A program made the translations under genes and the position numbers. The notes beneath the pieces are model-generated. The model was not told the origin of the DNA and did not search any database. It worked only from the letters and a program-made list of their open reading frames with translations. From positions 1,364,001 to 1,428,000 of the forward strand of contig OZ257134.1 in NCBI GenBank assembly GCA_965279065.1: DNA of 64,000 bases. Direction: 5' to 3'. This DNA comes from JAKAXS01 sp965279065. Lineage in GTDB: Bacteria > Pseudomonadota > Alphaproteobacteria > Rhizobiales > Hyphomicrobiaceae. Positions 43,497 to 54,136 of the stretch are shown here, piece by piece; within the stretch, counting starts at the first letter, position 1; the number at the start of each line of letters is the position of its first letter.

Positions 43497-43982
43497 TCAG
43501 GCCGTCTCGGTGAAGGCTGCCAGGTTCGCCAGCGTCGACGCCAACCCCGCGTCGTGATCGTCCTTGCTGATGCCCTCCGGCACGTTCTCACACACGATGA
43601 CGACCTCGGTGCCGTCCGCAGCGGGCGAAAGACTCCACGTCATCGTCATCGTGCCGGCGAACGCGGGATCGTCCGACTGGAAGTCCACCGCCTGCACGAC
43701 GCGCTCGTTCTCCACGAGTTCCAGGAACCGCGCCTCGACGACGTCCGTGCCATCCGAGGTCTTGCCCTGCGGACCAGCATCAGGCGAAACATAACTGAGC
43801 ACCATGCGGTAGCGTCCGCCCGGTCTCGCATCGAACGTCAGGATCTTGGCCGTCATCCCCGTCGGCGGCAGCCAGACGGCAAGAGCCTTTGGATCGACAA
43901 ACGCCCGGTAAATGTCAGCTGCAGAGGCCCTGATGATGCGCGACGCCTGGTCGGTGCGTTTCCCCGGCGACGATGCCGTCAT
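43497..43982 (-). CDS. SRPBCC (AHSA1-like) family protein
   Basis: From the ATG at 43982 the protein has 161 residues with the helix-grip fold of the Aha1/START superfamily: RIIRASAADIYRAFVDPKAL and WLPPTGMTAKILTFDARPGG near the N-terminus, YRMVLSYVSPD, and a late strand TMTMTWSLSPAADGTEVVIV followed by a long helix. Such proteins bind hydrophobic ligands. Specific roles vary and none can be assigned. The frame extends to 44144, but that part is Cys/Arg-rich and unlike the family. It is convergent with nnr. Confidence 0.83.
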   Translation of the reverse strand: MTASSPGKRTDQASRIIRASAADIYRAFVDPKALAVWLPPTGMTAKILTFDARPGGRYRMVLSYVSPDAGPQGKTSDGTDVVEARFLELVENERVVQAVDFQSDDPAFAGTMTMTWSLSPAADGTEVVIVCENVPEGISKDDHDAGLASTLANLAAFTETA

Positions 43983-44168
43983 GCCTGTCTTCCCGCATTG
44001 CCTGCTCGCGGAACGGTTGTAACCCGCTGGATGAACCGGTGCAAAGCGGCGGCAACCGTTGCATTCCGCATGTGATGTTGCTGCGGCTTGGCAGCCACGT
44101 GTGGCGATGCTGGGCTTGCGCTGGACGGCCGCGCCGACTAGCAACAGGCAGCAACACGGAGCCTATTC

Positions 44169-44462
44169 ATGTCTGATTCTACGGATCTCGCCGCCACGAT
44201 CGCCCGCCTCGAGCGCGAGAACGCCCAGCTGAGCGGCCTTGTGCTCGCCACCGGCGTTCTTCTCACGCAGCTGCTGCAGTCCAACCTGAAGCGCGAACTG
44301 AACCCGTGGAAGTCCGCCACCAAGATGCTCGACGAGGCCCGCGCCGCCATCGAAGGCTTCAAGCCCGAGTCCGCCGGCGAGCAAAACCCCGCCATGAAAG
44401 CCCGCGCCCTCGAAGCCCTCGCCCAGTTCGACGAGCAGATCAAAGCCGTGCTGCCGCAGTAG
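44169..44462 (+). CDS. Small coiled-coil hypothetical protein
   Basis: The 97-residue soluble protein begins with a leucine-heptad helix (LAATIARLERENAQLSGLVL, then LLTQLLQSNL) and ends with a second helical part (MKARALEALAQFDEQIKAVL). It has no membrane segment, cysteine or known motif. The ATG start is the first in frame and gives a plausible N-terminus. It is divergent from the SRPBCC gene and followed by a long repeat region. Not recognised. Confidence 0.6.
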   Translation: MSDSTDLAATIARLERENAQLSGLVLATGVLLTQLLQSNLKRELNPWKSATKMLDEARAAIEGFKPESAGEQNPAMKARALEALAQFDEQIKAVLPQ

Positions 44463-44557
44463 GGGAGGGGGCTGGCGCTATTGGCTCTCCCTCGGAGGAC
44501 GCGCGCGGCAAGACGCGTTCCGCGTGCGTTAGCGTCAAGATCGGCGCATCCCCCACA

Positions 44558-44700
44558 CCGTCATCCCGACGCAGGTCGGGACCTACGCCGGTCTCCAACC
44601 GCTGAACGCTTCAGGACACGTTGCCCCGCCGGCCACGAGGCCACTCCACGTCACCCCCGCTCAAACTTGCGGGATCCCGTGCCGCTGCACGGGATGACGG
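44558..44700. repeat. Dispersed repeat with GTCATCCC...GGGATGAC ends
   Basis: CCGTCATCCCG at the left and CGGGATGACGG at the right form inverted ends of a 143-bp element. It also has internal hairpins such as CCCGTGCCGCTGCACGGG. The ends are like those of the family A repeats, but the interior differs. It occupies the gene-free stretch 44463-44913 together with the palindrome at 44821. Confidence 0.6.
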
Positions 44701-44820
44701 TGCTTGGGGTTCGTTGTTTGCCAAATCCGCAGAGCCATTGGCGACCCGAGCCTCCCCCTCTCGTCATGGCCGAGCTTGACCCGGCCATCCAGGGACCGCT
44801 TGCGCGACGCGTATCCCATG

Positions 44821-44864
44821 CCCCCTCTCCATGGCCGCCTCGGAGGGCGGCCATGGAGAGGGGG
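44821..44864. repeat. Perfect 19-bp inverted repeat
   Basis: CCCCCTCTCCATGGCCGCC (44821-44839) and its exact complement (44846-44864) are separated by TCGGAG. The preceding 60 bp (TCATGGCCGAGCTTGACCCG onward) look like part of a dispersed repeat. No T run follows, so it is not a standard terminator for either flanking gene, though it may stop transcription toward kptA. Confidence 0.8.
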
Positions 44865-44913
44865 CGCACGCAATGTATTGGTCGGCATCAATCCCGTCCG
44901 CGTCTGCGCACGC

Positions 44914-45441
44914 TCATCCCTTGAGAAACTGCGGCGGCACGTGATCCGTCAGCCAGACGCCGTTGTCGGCGCGCCAGAACGCGAGGCCCTGCGCGTGCAT
45001 GCCCGCCGCATCGACGCGCAGCACCACCGGGCGGCCGTGCCGCTGCCCGACCTTCACCGCCGTGTCCTCGTCGAGCGACAGGTGCACCTTCCGCCGCCGC
45101 CCGGGGCGCAGCCCCTCGGCCATGATCGCCGCGACGGTGGCAGCGGCCGTGCCGTGGAACAGCATCGCCGGCGGCACCATCGGCGCGATGGCGAGATCGA
45201 CCTCGACCGAGTGCCCCTGCGCCGCGCGGATGCGCGTGCCGTCATCCGACAGCGTGAAGCGCTTCTTGTCGCTCGACGCCACCACCTGCTCCAGCGTCGC
45301 CCGATCGAACCCGCGCCCCGCCGCCTGCGCCTTCGCCAGCAGTTCATCGACGTCCGCCCAGCCGTTGTCGTCGAGCTCAAGCCCGATCGCCTCCGGCTCA
45401 TGCCGCAGGACGTAACTGAGAAACTTGCTGATCTCTTTCAT
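44914..45441 (-). CDS. kptA: RNA 2'-phosphotransferase (KptA/Tpt1 family)
   Basis: The 175-residue protein is a bacterial homologue of the tRNA splicing enzyme Tpt1, which moves a 2'-phosphate from RNA to NAD. It starts MKEISKFLSYVLRHEPEAIG, with the Arg-His pair of the family, and continues with the winged helix NGWADVDELLAKAQAAGRG. The NAD-binding half has MLFHGTAAATVAAIMAEGLR and RRKVHLSLD, then VGQRHGRPVVLRVDAAGM. The frame opens upstream to 45579 but without family similarity. Bacteria lack the splicing pathway, so its substrate is unclear. Confidence 0.92.
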   Translation of the reverse strand: MKEISKFLSYVLRHEPEAIGLELDDNGWADVDELLAKAQAAGRGFDRATLEQVVASSDKKRFTLSDDGTRIRAAQGHSVEVDLAIAPMVPPAMLFHGTAAATVAAIMAEGLRPGRRRKVHLSLDEDTAVKVGQRHGRPVVLRVDAAGMHAQGLAFWRADNGVWLTDHVPPQFLKG

Positions 45442-45639
45442 TGCGCCACCCCCGCAGGTGCCTGCAACTTTTTGCGCGACGGCGCGTGCCGCCGTCACGC
45501 CCACTCGCCGGGCACTCCGGCAGCGGCCGCAGTTAGACGCGCGTTTATGGCTGCCGGATGACGGCGCATCGGCGGCCACAACTCACGACGCAATATCGCA
45601 GGTGCCGACGTCATCGACACGATAGGGCTGTGCGAAATT

Positions 45640-45675
45640 CCCCCTCCCCGTCCTTACGGGGAGAGGGTGAGGGGC
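45640..45675. repeat. Short palindromic repeat CTCCCCGT-CCTT-ACGGGGAG
   Basis: The 8-bp perfect inverted repeat (45644-45663) lies within a CCCCTC/GAGGGG-rich element between kptA and the orphan gene. Elements of this kind are common dispersed repeats in related genomes. The remainder of 45442-45773 is AT-rich toward its right end and must carry the promoter of the orphan gene. Confidence 0.55.
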
Positions 45676-45773
45676 AACATCCACATTCGGCTCCGATCTG
45701 ACGTAGACGTTATGATTGGGACGCTGTAGTCTCAAAATAGTTAGTTTAAAACCAATATATTTGAGTTCGCACA

Positions 45774-46700
45774 ATGATTATGATTGTTGATCAGCTAGCT
45801 ACATTCATCGAGAAGTATTCAATCACTACAGTGTTTGCAGGCATCGTCGGAGCATTTCTTAAACACACTTATGAGCTGACCAAACGAAAATTAGAGTATT
45901 GGCGGCTGAAGCGTGTATTGCCCATCACGACGAACGATCCTTCATTTCTCGTCGTAACATCGCTAGTCCCGTCTTATGGGGGGTCTCCTCCGAAGACCTA
46001 CAGAAACTATGTCCACTCTGGAGAGACCTTGGCGCTTGCAAAAATCATGCGCCGCACGCAGAAAAAGAAGATAACGGTGAGTTTCGAGACTTTCTATTAT
46101 CAGAAATTTACCGAGCCTAGAAACTGCTTGTTCTTCGGCTCGCCGGCATGGGCGGCCGAGAAGCTGTTCAGCGTCGACAACAAGAAAATTAAAATTTTGA
46201 ATTTCGGGCCCTTGCAGTACATCTCGCAGGAGGGCAAACATGACCGAATTCAAAAATTAGATGGAGACTGGCATTGGTTGCCACAAGATTTCCCGCCCTA
46301 CGTATGTGATCATGCCCCGGCAACAAGTGAAATTCTCGCCAAATTCCAGAATCCTCCCGAGGATTTGCATGTCGTCACGCGCGACTACGGCGTCATAGTT
46401 AGGAAACCACTCGGTGACGGAAAAGTCGGGCTGCTGCTGTGCGGATTGCATTCGCACGGCACACAAGCAGCTGCAGAGGTCGCAATATCGGATGAATTCT
46501 ACAAACGAGTGAAGCGCGCGGGTTGCAAGTATTATGCGCAGTTGGTTCGTTGTGAGGTCGAGCCGGACGGACTGACGTTAAAAAACACGCATTGGGACGA
46601 CTATCCATTAATTGAATTGAGTCCGGCGTCAGTTCTACGTCGATGGGTCGGCGGTTTGTCGAACGTATTGGGATGGTTTGCTAGGAATTGGAGAAAGTAG
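45774..46700 (+). CDS. AT-rich orphan gene for a membrane-anchored protein of unknown function
   Basis: The 308-residue protein starts MIMIVDQLATFIEKYSITTV, with one likely membrane helix (residues 15-30), and then reads as a mixed alpha/beta soluble domain. Notable parts are FLVVTSLVPSYGG near residue 58, NCLFFGSPAWAAEKLFSVD near 117, and TRDYGVIVRKPLGDGKVGLL leading into LCGLHSHGTQAAAEVAI near 203-229. The last two resemble a nucleotide- or small-molecule-binding pattern by eye (Gly-Ser-Pro loop, then His-Ser-His-Gly-Thr), but I cannot name a family. Codon use is much richer in A/T than in all neighbours, which suggests recent transfer. It stands alone next to kptA and uvrA. Confidence 0.8.
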   Translation: MIMIVDQLATFIEKYSITTVFAGIVGAFLKHTYELTKRKLEYWRLKRVLPITTNDPSFLVVTSLVPSYGGSPPKTYRNYVHSGETLALAKIMRRTQKKKITVSFETFYYQKFTEPRNCLFFGSPAWAAEKLFSVDNKKIKILNFGPLQYISQEGKHDRIQKLDGDWHWLPQDFPPYVCDHAPATSEILAKFQNPPEDLHVVTRDYGVIVRKPLGDGKVGLLLCGLHSHGTQAAAEVAISDEFYKRVKRAGCKYYAQLVRCEVEPDGLTLKNTHWDDYPLIELSPASVLRRWVGGLSNVLGWFARNWRK

Positions 46701-46706
46701 CGATAA

Positions 46707-49772
<3,066 letters not shown>

Positions 49773-50119
49773 GCCGCTTAGGTAATGGATGCCCGCCGAA
49801 CCGGCAATGCATCCCAGTGGCGCGGTTCAGCCAAGGCGGTGGAGAGTGCGCGGCTAAGGTATTCTCAGCATGCGACGCAATCATGCAACGCTAGCGGGAA
49901 TTCTTGCGTACTAGTGCAATTGCATTATGCGCACCAACCAACTTCGTCCTACGTTGACGGGCTCGCAAAAATTTGGGGCGAGCGGATCGCTCAGGCTTCA
50001 GTCGTTCTTCAAGTCGTCTCCCGCCCTCGCATTTCTAGGAGACGGTCGTGCGGAATTCCCCGCGAAATCAAGGAACGCTGAACTGAGCGATCGGCCTCAC
50101 GCGCAGATGCCGATCCAGG
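49773..50119. other. Gene-free spacer upstream of uvrA
   Basis: No gene, hairpin or known regulatory box was found in this 347-bp stretch. In particular I found no GAAC-N7-GAAC or GTTC-N7-GTTC LexA box before uvrA. The stretch is moderately AT-rich around 49890-49980 and must hold the uvrA promoter. Confidence 0.4.
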
Positions 50120-50545
50120 TCAGCGATGGTTCGTCAGCGCCACGAATGTGGGGTCGTTCTGAGCGCGGCGTTCGAACATCAGGAAATCGTAGTACCCGCA
50201 GCGCCCCTCGCCGGGAAACGAGCGGCATACGGACGGCCGTGCCTTGTAGATGGTGCAGCACCGCTTCTTGGTGTCGAAGAACTGGCAGATGCGGCCATAG
50301 TGCTGATCGGCCTTGCGCCGCATGACCCATTTGCGGCCCCAGGCGGAGCGGGTGAAACGGCGCTCGGCCACGTCATAGGGCAGGGCGAAATGGCGCGCCA
50401 GCCGCTCCACGTCACGGCGTTCCAGTGCGATCAGCGGGTAAGAGCAGCAGTAGCCGGGGCATTTCTTGCAGGAGTACAAAGCTTCACGCTCCAGTGCAGG
50501 TGACGGTTCGCGCTGCTTTGCAACGCAATACAACCCGATAGCCAA
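50120..50545 (-). CDS. YkgJ-family cysteine-cluster protein
   Basis: The 141-residue protein has eight or more cysteines in the pattern of the YkgJ/UPF0153 zinc- or iron-chelating family: SCKKCPGYCCSYPLIALE near residue 25, GRICQFFDTKKRCCTIYKAR near 84 and PSVCRSFPGEGRCGYYDF near 104. It has no signal peptide or membrane segment. The biochemical role of the family is not known; metal binding is inferred from the cysteines. The start may lie slightly further in, because the first ten residues are not diagnostic. Confidence 0.85.
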   Translation of the reverse strand: MAIGLYCVAKQREPSPALEREALYSCKKCPGYCCSYPLIALERRDVERLARHFALPYDVAERRFTRSAWGRKWVMRRKADQHYGRICQFFDTKKRCCTIYKARPSVCRSFPGEGRCGYYDFLMFERRAQNDPTFVALTNHR

Positions 50546-50713
50546 AGCAGCTTCGAGGTCAAGGGCCTGGGCACCGAATTGGGTGGGTGGTCAGCGGCCG
50601 AGCGACGTTAATCCTGACAAGCGTTGCAAGCGAGCACGATTGTTGCGCGCCTCACTTTCTCCGCTATGGTCGGCGCAGTTTGCCCGCGTCAAGGGTTGCG
50701 TTGGGGGAGAAGT

Positions 50714-52753
50714 ATGGAAATGGCTCGCGTTGCGCCGGAGGTCGAGACCCCGGTCAACCCGTATAGCCTATTGGAGGCGGTCAACAGGTCGAGCGACGCG
50801 GCCCATACCGGCTGGCTGATCTTTCTCGCCATCATGGCGTATTTCATCATCGCCACCGCCGGCGTCACGCACCGCGACCTATTGCTTGAAACGCCTGTCG
50901 AATTGCCGATCCTGCAGGTCAAGATCCAGCTGACGCAGTTCTTCCAGTTCGCGCCGATCATCCTGGCCCTGCTGCACCTCGGCCTGATGTCACAGCTGGT
51001 GCTGCTGGCCCGCGAGACCATGGAATTCGACCAGGCCATCCGCCTGCTCGAGACCACCGACAAGCGTACCCATCCCCTGCGCCTGGAGCTCAACAACTTC
51101 TTCTTCGTGCAGGCGATTGCGGGACCGCAGCGGTCCGCCGTGCTCAGCACCTTTCTGCACGGCATGTCGTGGCTGACGCTGGTGACGCTGCCGGTCGTCC
51201 TGATCCTCTATATCCAGGTCGTGTTTCTGCCCTATCACAGCGTGCCGATCACCTGGACGCAGCGCGTTGCCTTGTTGACCGATCTGGCGGCATTGACGTT
51301 GATCGGCGTCTTCATGTTGCGCACCGAGACCTCGTTCTTCCAGGCTGCGGCCGCCACCACGCGCGACAGCCCTTTCAGCTGTGCTTTCACCGGCCTGGTG
51401 CTGGGTCTCGTCGCATTCTTCTCGCTGTTCGTCGCCACCGTCCCGGGCGAGTCCCTGGACCGCTTCGTGCAATCGTTCTTCGGCGAACAGTCGGAGGATG
51501 AAACCCGGCCCCGCTACGTCTCCGGCTTCATGGCGCCGTTCTTCGTTGCCAGCGCCGACGGCAAGCTGTTCGGACTCTTCGAACGCAATCTCATCGTTCA
51601 GGACTCCGATCTCGTTGTCGACCGCGACCAGGCGCCCGGCGAGCCATCGATCACGCTGCGCGGCCGCGACCTGCGCTTCGCCAAGCTCGATCGCTCCGAC
51701 ATGCATCAGGCCGATCTGACAGGAGCGGACCTGCGTCGCGCCAGCCTCACCGGCACCGACCTGCGCGGCGCTTGGCTGTCTTGCGCCAATCCCGAGACGC
51801 TGTATCTCACGACCGACCGCGACGAAGCGGGCTGCACCGCAGCCATCCGCGCCGACTTCACCAAGGCCAAGCTCGACAACGCCAGTCTGCTGGGCATCGA
51901 CCTGCGGCGCGGCCGGCTCGAGGAAGCCTCTCTCGTCGGCGCCAACCTGTCGAACGCCCTGCTGACGGGTGCCGACCTGACCAGCGCCCACCTCGAAAAG
52001 GCGAACCTGGAAGCGGCCGAAGCGCAGGGCGCGCAATTGCTGTTTGCCCGGCTGCAGGGCGCCAACTTGAACGGCGCACGGCTGCAGGCCGCCAATCTGT
52101 CGAGCGCCCGTCTGCAAGGTGCCTACCTGCGCCGTGCCGACCTGCGCAGCACCGATCTCGGCAACGCCGACCTCGAGGGCGCAACGCTTGAACTGGCCAT
52201 GTTGCAGGGCGCTAACATGACCGATGCGCAGATCAAGGCCGCGGATTTCCGCGGTGCCGGCGTATGGCTGACGCAGCCGCCGCAGGCCGACGCGACGGGC
52301 CTGGCCGATTTCACCGGTCTCGTCATGACGGCCATTTCCGACGCCGACAACGTGGCGTTGAAGAGCGATCTCGGCCGCATCGAGCGTCCGCGCCTGCGCA
52401 AGGAGATTGAGACCGCGATGCAGCCGCTGTTCGATGCCAATGCCGTGCAGGGTTGGACAAGCTCGGCGCAGGCCCAGCAATGGCAGACGCTGATGAGCGC
52501 CTCGACCGCCTCGGCCTTCGATTATCAGGACAAGTTGACCGATTACCTGATGAAAATGACCTGTAAGATCCGCTGGGCCAACGGCGCGGTCGCGACGGGG
52601 CTTGCCCGCCGCGCCAAAACCGAGGGCTTCCGGGGCCAGATGGTTCTGCTATACGACCGGTCGCGGATGGACGACTGTCCGTCCTCGAAAACCATCGATC
52701 CCGACGTTCTGCGGGAATTCGGTGTGGCCGCCGATATGGCGCGGCCGAACTAG
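50714..52753 (+). CDS. Multi-pass membrane protein with a long pentapeptide-repeat domain
   Basis: From the ATG at 50714 (preceded by GGGGGAGAAG) the protein has 679 residues. The N-terminal third has about five membrane helices (GWLIFLAIMAYFIIATAGV, IILALLHLGLMSQLVLLA, LVTLPVVLILYIQVVFLPY, LTDLAALTLIGVFML, GLVLGLVAFFSLFVATVPG). Residues 330-560 are A(D/N)LxX pentapeptides in two blocks (LRFAKLDRSDMHQADLTGAD; LVGANLSNALLTGADLTSAH onward), forming a long beta-helix. A C-terminal helical domain with two Cys (MTCKIRW, DDCPSSK) follows. A secreted protein gene follows after 51 bp and could be a partner. The function is unknown. Confidence 0.88.
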   Translation: MEMARVAPEVETPVNPYSLLEAVNRSSDAAHTGWLIFLAIMAYFIIATAGVTHRDLLLETPVELPILQVKIQLTQFFQFAPIILALLHLGLMSQLVLLARETMEFDQAIRLLETTDKRTHPLRLELNNFFFVQAIAGPQRSAVLSTFLHGMSWLTLVTLPVVLILYIQVVFLPYHSVPITWTQRVALLTDLAALTLIGVFMLRTETSFFQAAAATTRDSPFSCAFTGLVLGLVAFFSLFVATVPGESLDRFVQSFFGEQSEDETRPRYVSGFMAPFFVASADGKLFGLFERNLIVQDSDLVVDRDQAPGEPSITLRGRDLRFAKLDRSDMHQADLTGADLRRASLTGTDLRGAWLSCANPETLYLTTDRDEAGCTAAIRADFTKAKLDNASLLGIDLRRGRLEEASLVGANLSNALLTGADLTSAHLEKANLEAAEAQGAQLLFARLQGANLNGARLQAANLSSARLQGAYLRRADLRSTDLGNADLEGATLELAMLQGANMTDAQIKAADFRGAGVWLTQPPQADATGLADFTGLVMTAISDADNVALKSDLGRIERPRLRKEIETAMQPLFDANAVQGWTSSAQAQQWQTLMSASTASAFDYQDKLTDYLMKMTCKIRWANGAVATGLARRAKTEGFRGQMVLLYDRSRMDDCPSSKTIDPDVLREFGVAADMARPN

Positions 52754-52804
52754 CGCGGGGGATCGCGCTGGGGTACGAAATCGAGCACTTGAAGGAATGG
52801 GGAC

Positions 52805-53170
52805 ATGCCGACACGCTGGGGACTGGGACTTGTGGTGATGGCGCTTCTGGCCGCCGGCCTCTGGACCGTGCGCGGCTCCGCGACCGCTGACGACAAGCAG
52901 ATCGCCGCCTACGCCGGGCTCTGCCCGCGCTGGGTCAAGCTCGCCGAGGAATTGCTGACGTTCGAAGGCCAGATCCCGGAGCGGTGCGAGCACGTGTCGG
53001 GCGGCTCGATGTTCTCGTCGGGCCACCTCTATAAGGCGACCCCGAACATCGAAGTCCTTGTGTCGGCTGCCGATCCGGCGCTGGCGGTGCCCCACAGCGT
53101 CGTCATTCGCGACACGCGCAGCAAGGCATCCGTGACCTACAACGCGGAAGCCCTGGCACTGCTGAGATAA
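52805..53170 (+). CDS. Exported hypothetical protein downstream of the pentapeptide-repeat membrane protein
   Basis: The 121-residue protein has a signal peptide (WGLGLVVMALLAAGLWTVRG), with probable cleavage near ATA-DD. The mature part has two cysteines (GLCPRW and ERCEHV) and a C-terminal strand-rich region (VVIRDTRSKASVTYNAEALA). It is on the same strand 51 bp after the membrane pentapeptide gene and was probably acquired or kept with it. No family is recognised. Confidence 0.65.
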   Translation: MPTRWGLGLVVMALLAAGLWTVRGSATADDKQIAAYAGLCPRWVKLAEELLTFEGQIPERCEHVSGGSMFSSGHLYKATPNIEVLVSAADPALAVPHSVVIRDTRSKASVTYNAEALALLR

Positions 53171-53214
53171 GCGCGGCGCCGGCTTGCCAGAGCAAGTCGA
53201 CATCCCTATATTGA

Positions 53215-53229
53215 GAACATAAAGCGAAC
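53215..53229 (+). promoter_or_regulatory. LexA (SOS) box upstream of ssb
   Basis: GAAC-ATAAAGC-GAAC is an exact match to GAAC-N7-GAAC, the LexA site of Alphaproteobacteria. It lies about 150 bp before ssb and no other gene starts between them. This indicates SOS control of ssb. Confidence 0.75.
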
Positions 53230-53381
53230 AGAATCGCACGTCAAAACACCAATTCGGTGTGGAGGACTCATCGACTAGTGCGGCGCTGGGCTATGGCGGC
53301 GGCTAGGGTGTCCGCGTTGAGTCGCCAACTTGAGCGGCAGTGGCCGGTGCTCCGGCAAAATAAGACACGAGGAGTGATGAG

Positions 53382-53918
53382 ATGGCGGGTTCGGTGAACA
53401 AGGTGATCCTGATTGGCAATCTGGGCAAGGACCCGGAAATTCGCCGCACCCAGGACGGGCGGCCGATCGCCAATCTGCGCATCGCCACGAGCGAGAACTG
53501 GCGCGACAAGAACTCCGGCGAGCGCCGCGAGAAGACGGAGTGGCACTCCGTCGTGATCTTCAACGAGAACCTCTGCAAGGTCGTGGAGCAGTATCTGAAA
53601 AAGGGCGCCAAGGTTTACATCGAAGGCGCACTTCAAACCCGCAAGTGGACCGATCAGGCCGGCGTGGAGAAGTACTCCACGGAAGTCGTGCTGCAGGGCT
53701 TCAACGGCACGCTGACCATGCTCGACGGCCGCACCGGCGCCGGCGGCGGCATGGCCGACAGCGGGCAGTCCGACTATGGCGGCTCCGATGACTTTGGCGG
53801 CGGCAGCGGTGGTGGCGGCAGCTATGGCGAACCGCGCCGGGCTGCCCGCAGCGGCGGCAGCACCTCTGGCGGCGGCAAACCCTTCGACAAACAGATCGAC
53901 GACGAAATCCCGTTCTAA
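53382..53918 (+). CDS. ssb: Single-stranded DNA-binding protein
   Basis: The 178-residue protein has the SSB OB-fold (SVNKVILIGNLGKDPEIRRT, then GRPIANLRIATSENWRDKN, EWHSVVIFNENLCKVVEQYL and KKGAKVYIEGALQTRKW), a Gly/Ser-rich linker (DFGGGSGGGGSYGEP) and the acidic tip DKQIDDEIPF that recruits repair and replication proteins. GAGGAGTGATGAG precedes the ATG. It coats single-stranded DNA in replication, repair and recombination. A LexA box lies upstream and a hairpin directly downstream. Confidence 0.98.
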   Translation: MAGSVNKVILIGNLGKDPEIRRTQDGRPIANLRIATSENWRDKNSGERREKTEWHSVVIFNENLCKVVEQYLKKGAKVYIEGALQTRKWTDQAGVEKYSTEVVLQGFNGTLTMLDGRTGAGGGMADSGQSDYGGSDDFGGGSGGGGSYGEPRRAARSGGSTSGGGKPFDKQIDDEIPF

Positions 53919-53925
53919 ACAATAA

Positions 53926-53949
53926 GGGGTCAGACCTCGGTCTGGCCCC
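53926..53949 (+). terminator. Hairpin after ssb
   Basis: GGGGTCAGACC and GGTCTGGCCCC pair with one G-T around a TC loop, 8 bp after the ssb stop. The T run is weak, so termination is probable but not certain. Confidence 0.55.
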
Positions 53950-53988
53950 ACTTGCATCCGCGACGTCGCGGCGCCGCCATTGCAGCAG

Positions 53989-54112
53989 ATGTCATCCCCG
54001 GGCTTGTCCCGGGGATCCCGCCGTCCGCGCACTCGGCGGATCACGAGCGGCACAACAATGACTTGTCGCGCTAGCTGAGCGCGGGATCCTCGGGACAAGC
54101 CCGAGGATGACA
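53989..54112. repeat. Dispersed palindromic repeat, family A copy 2
   Basis: TGTCATCCCCGGGCTTGTCC at the left and GGGACAAGCCCGAGGATGAC at the right are inverted ends. The centre holds GCACAACAATGACTTGTCGC and CGCGGGATCC. The centre is shared with the copy at 55423-55554 in the opposite orientation. It lies between ssb and the convergent cation-efflux gene. Confidence 0.85.
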
Positions 54113-54136
54113 GTGAGACGGGGATATTTAGTCTCG

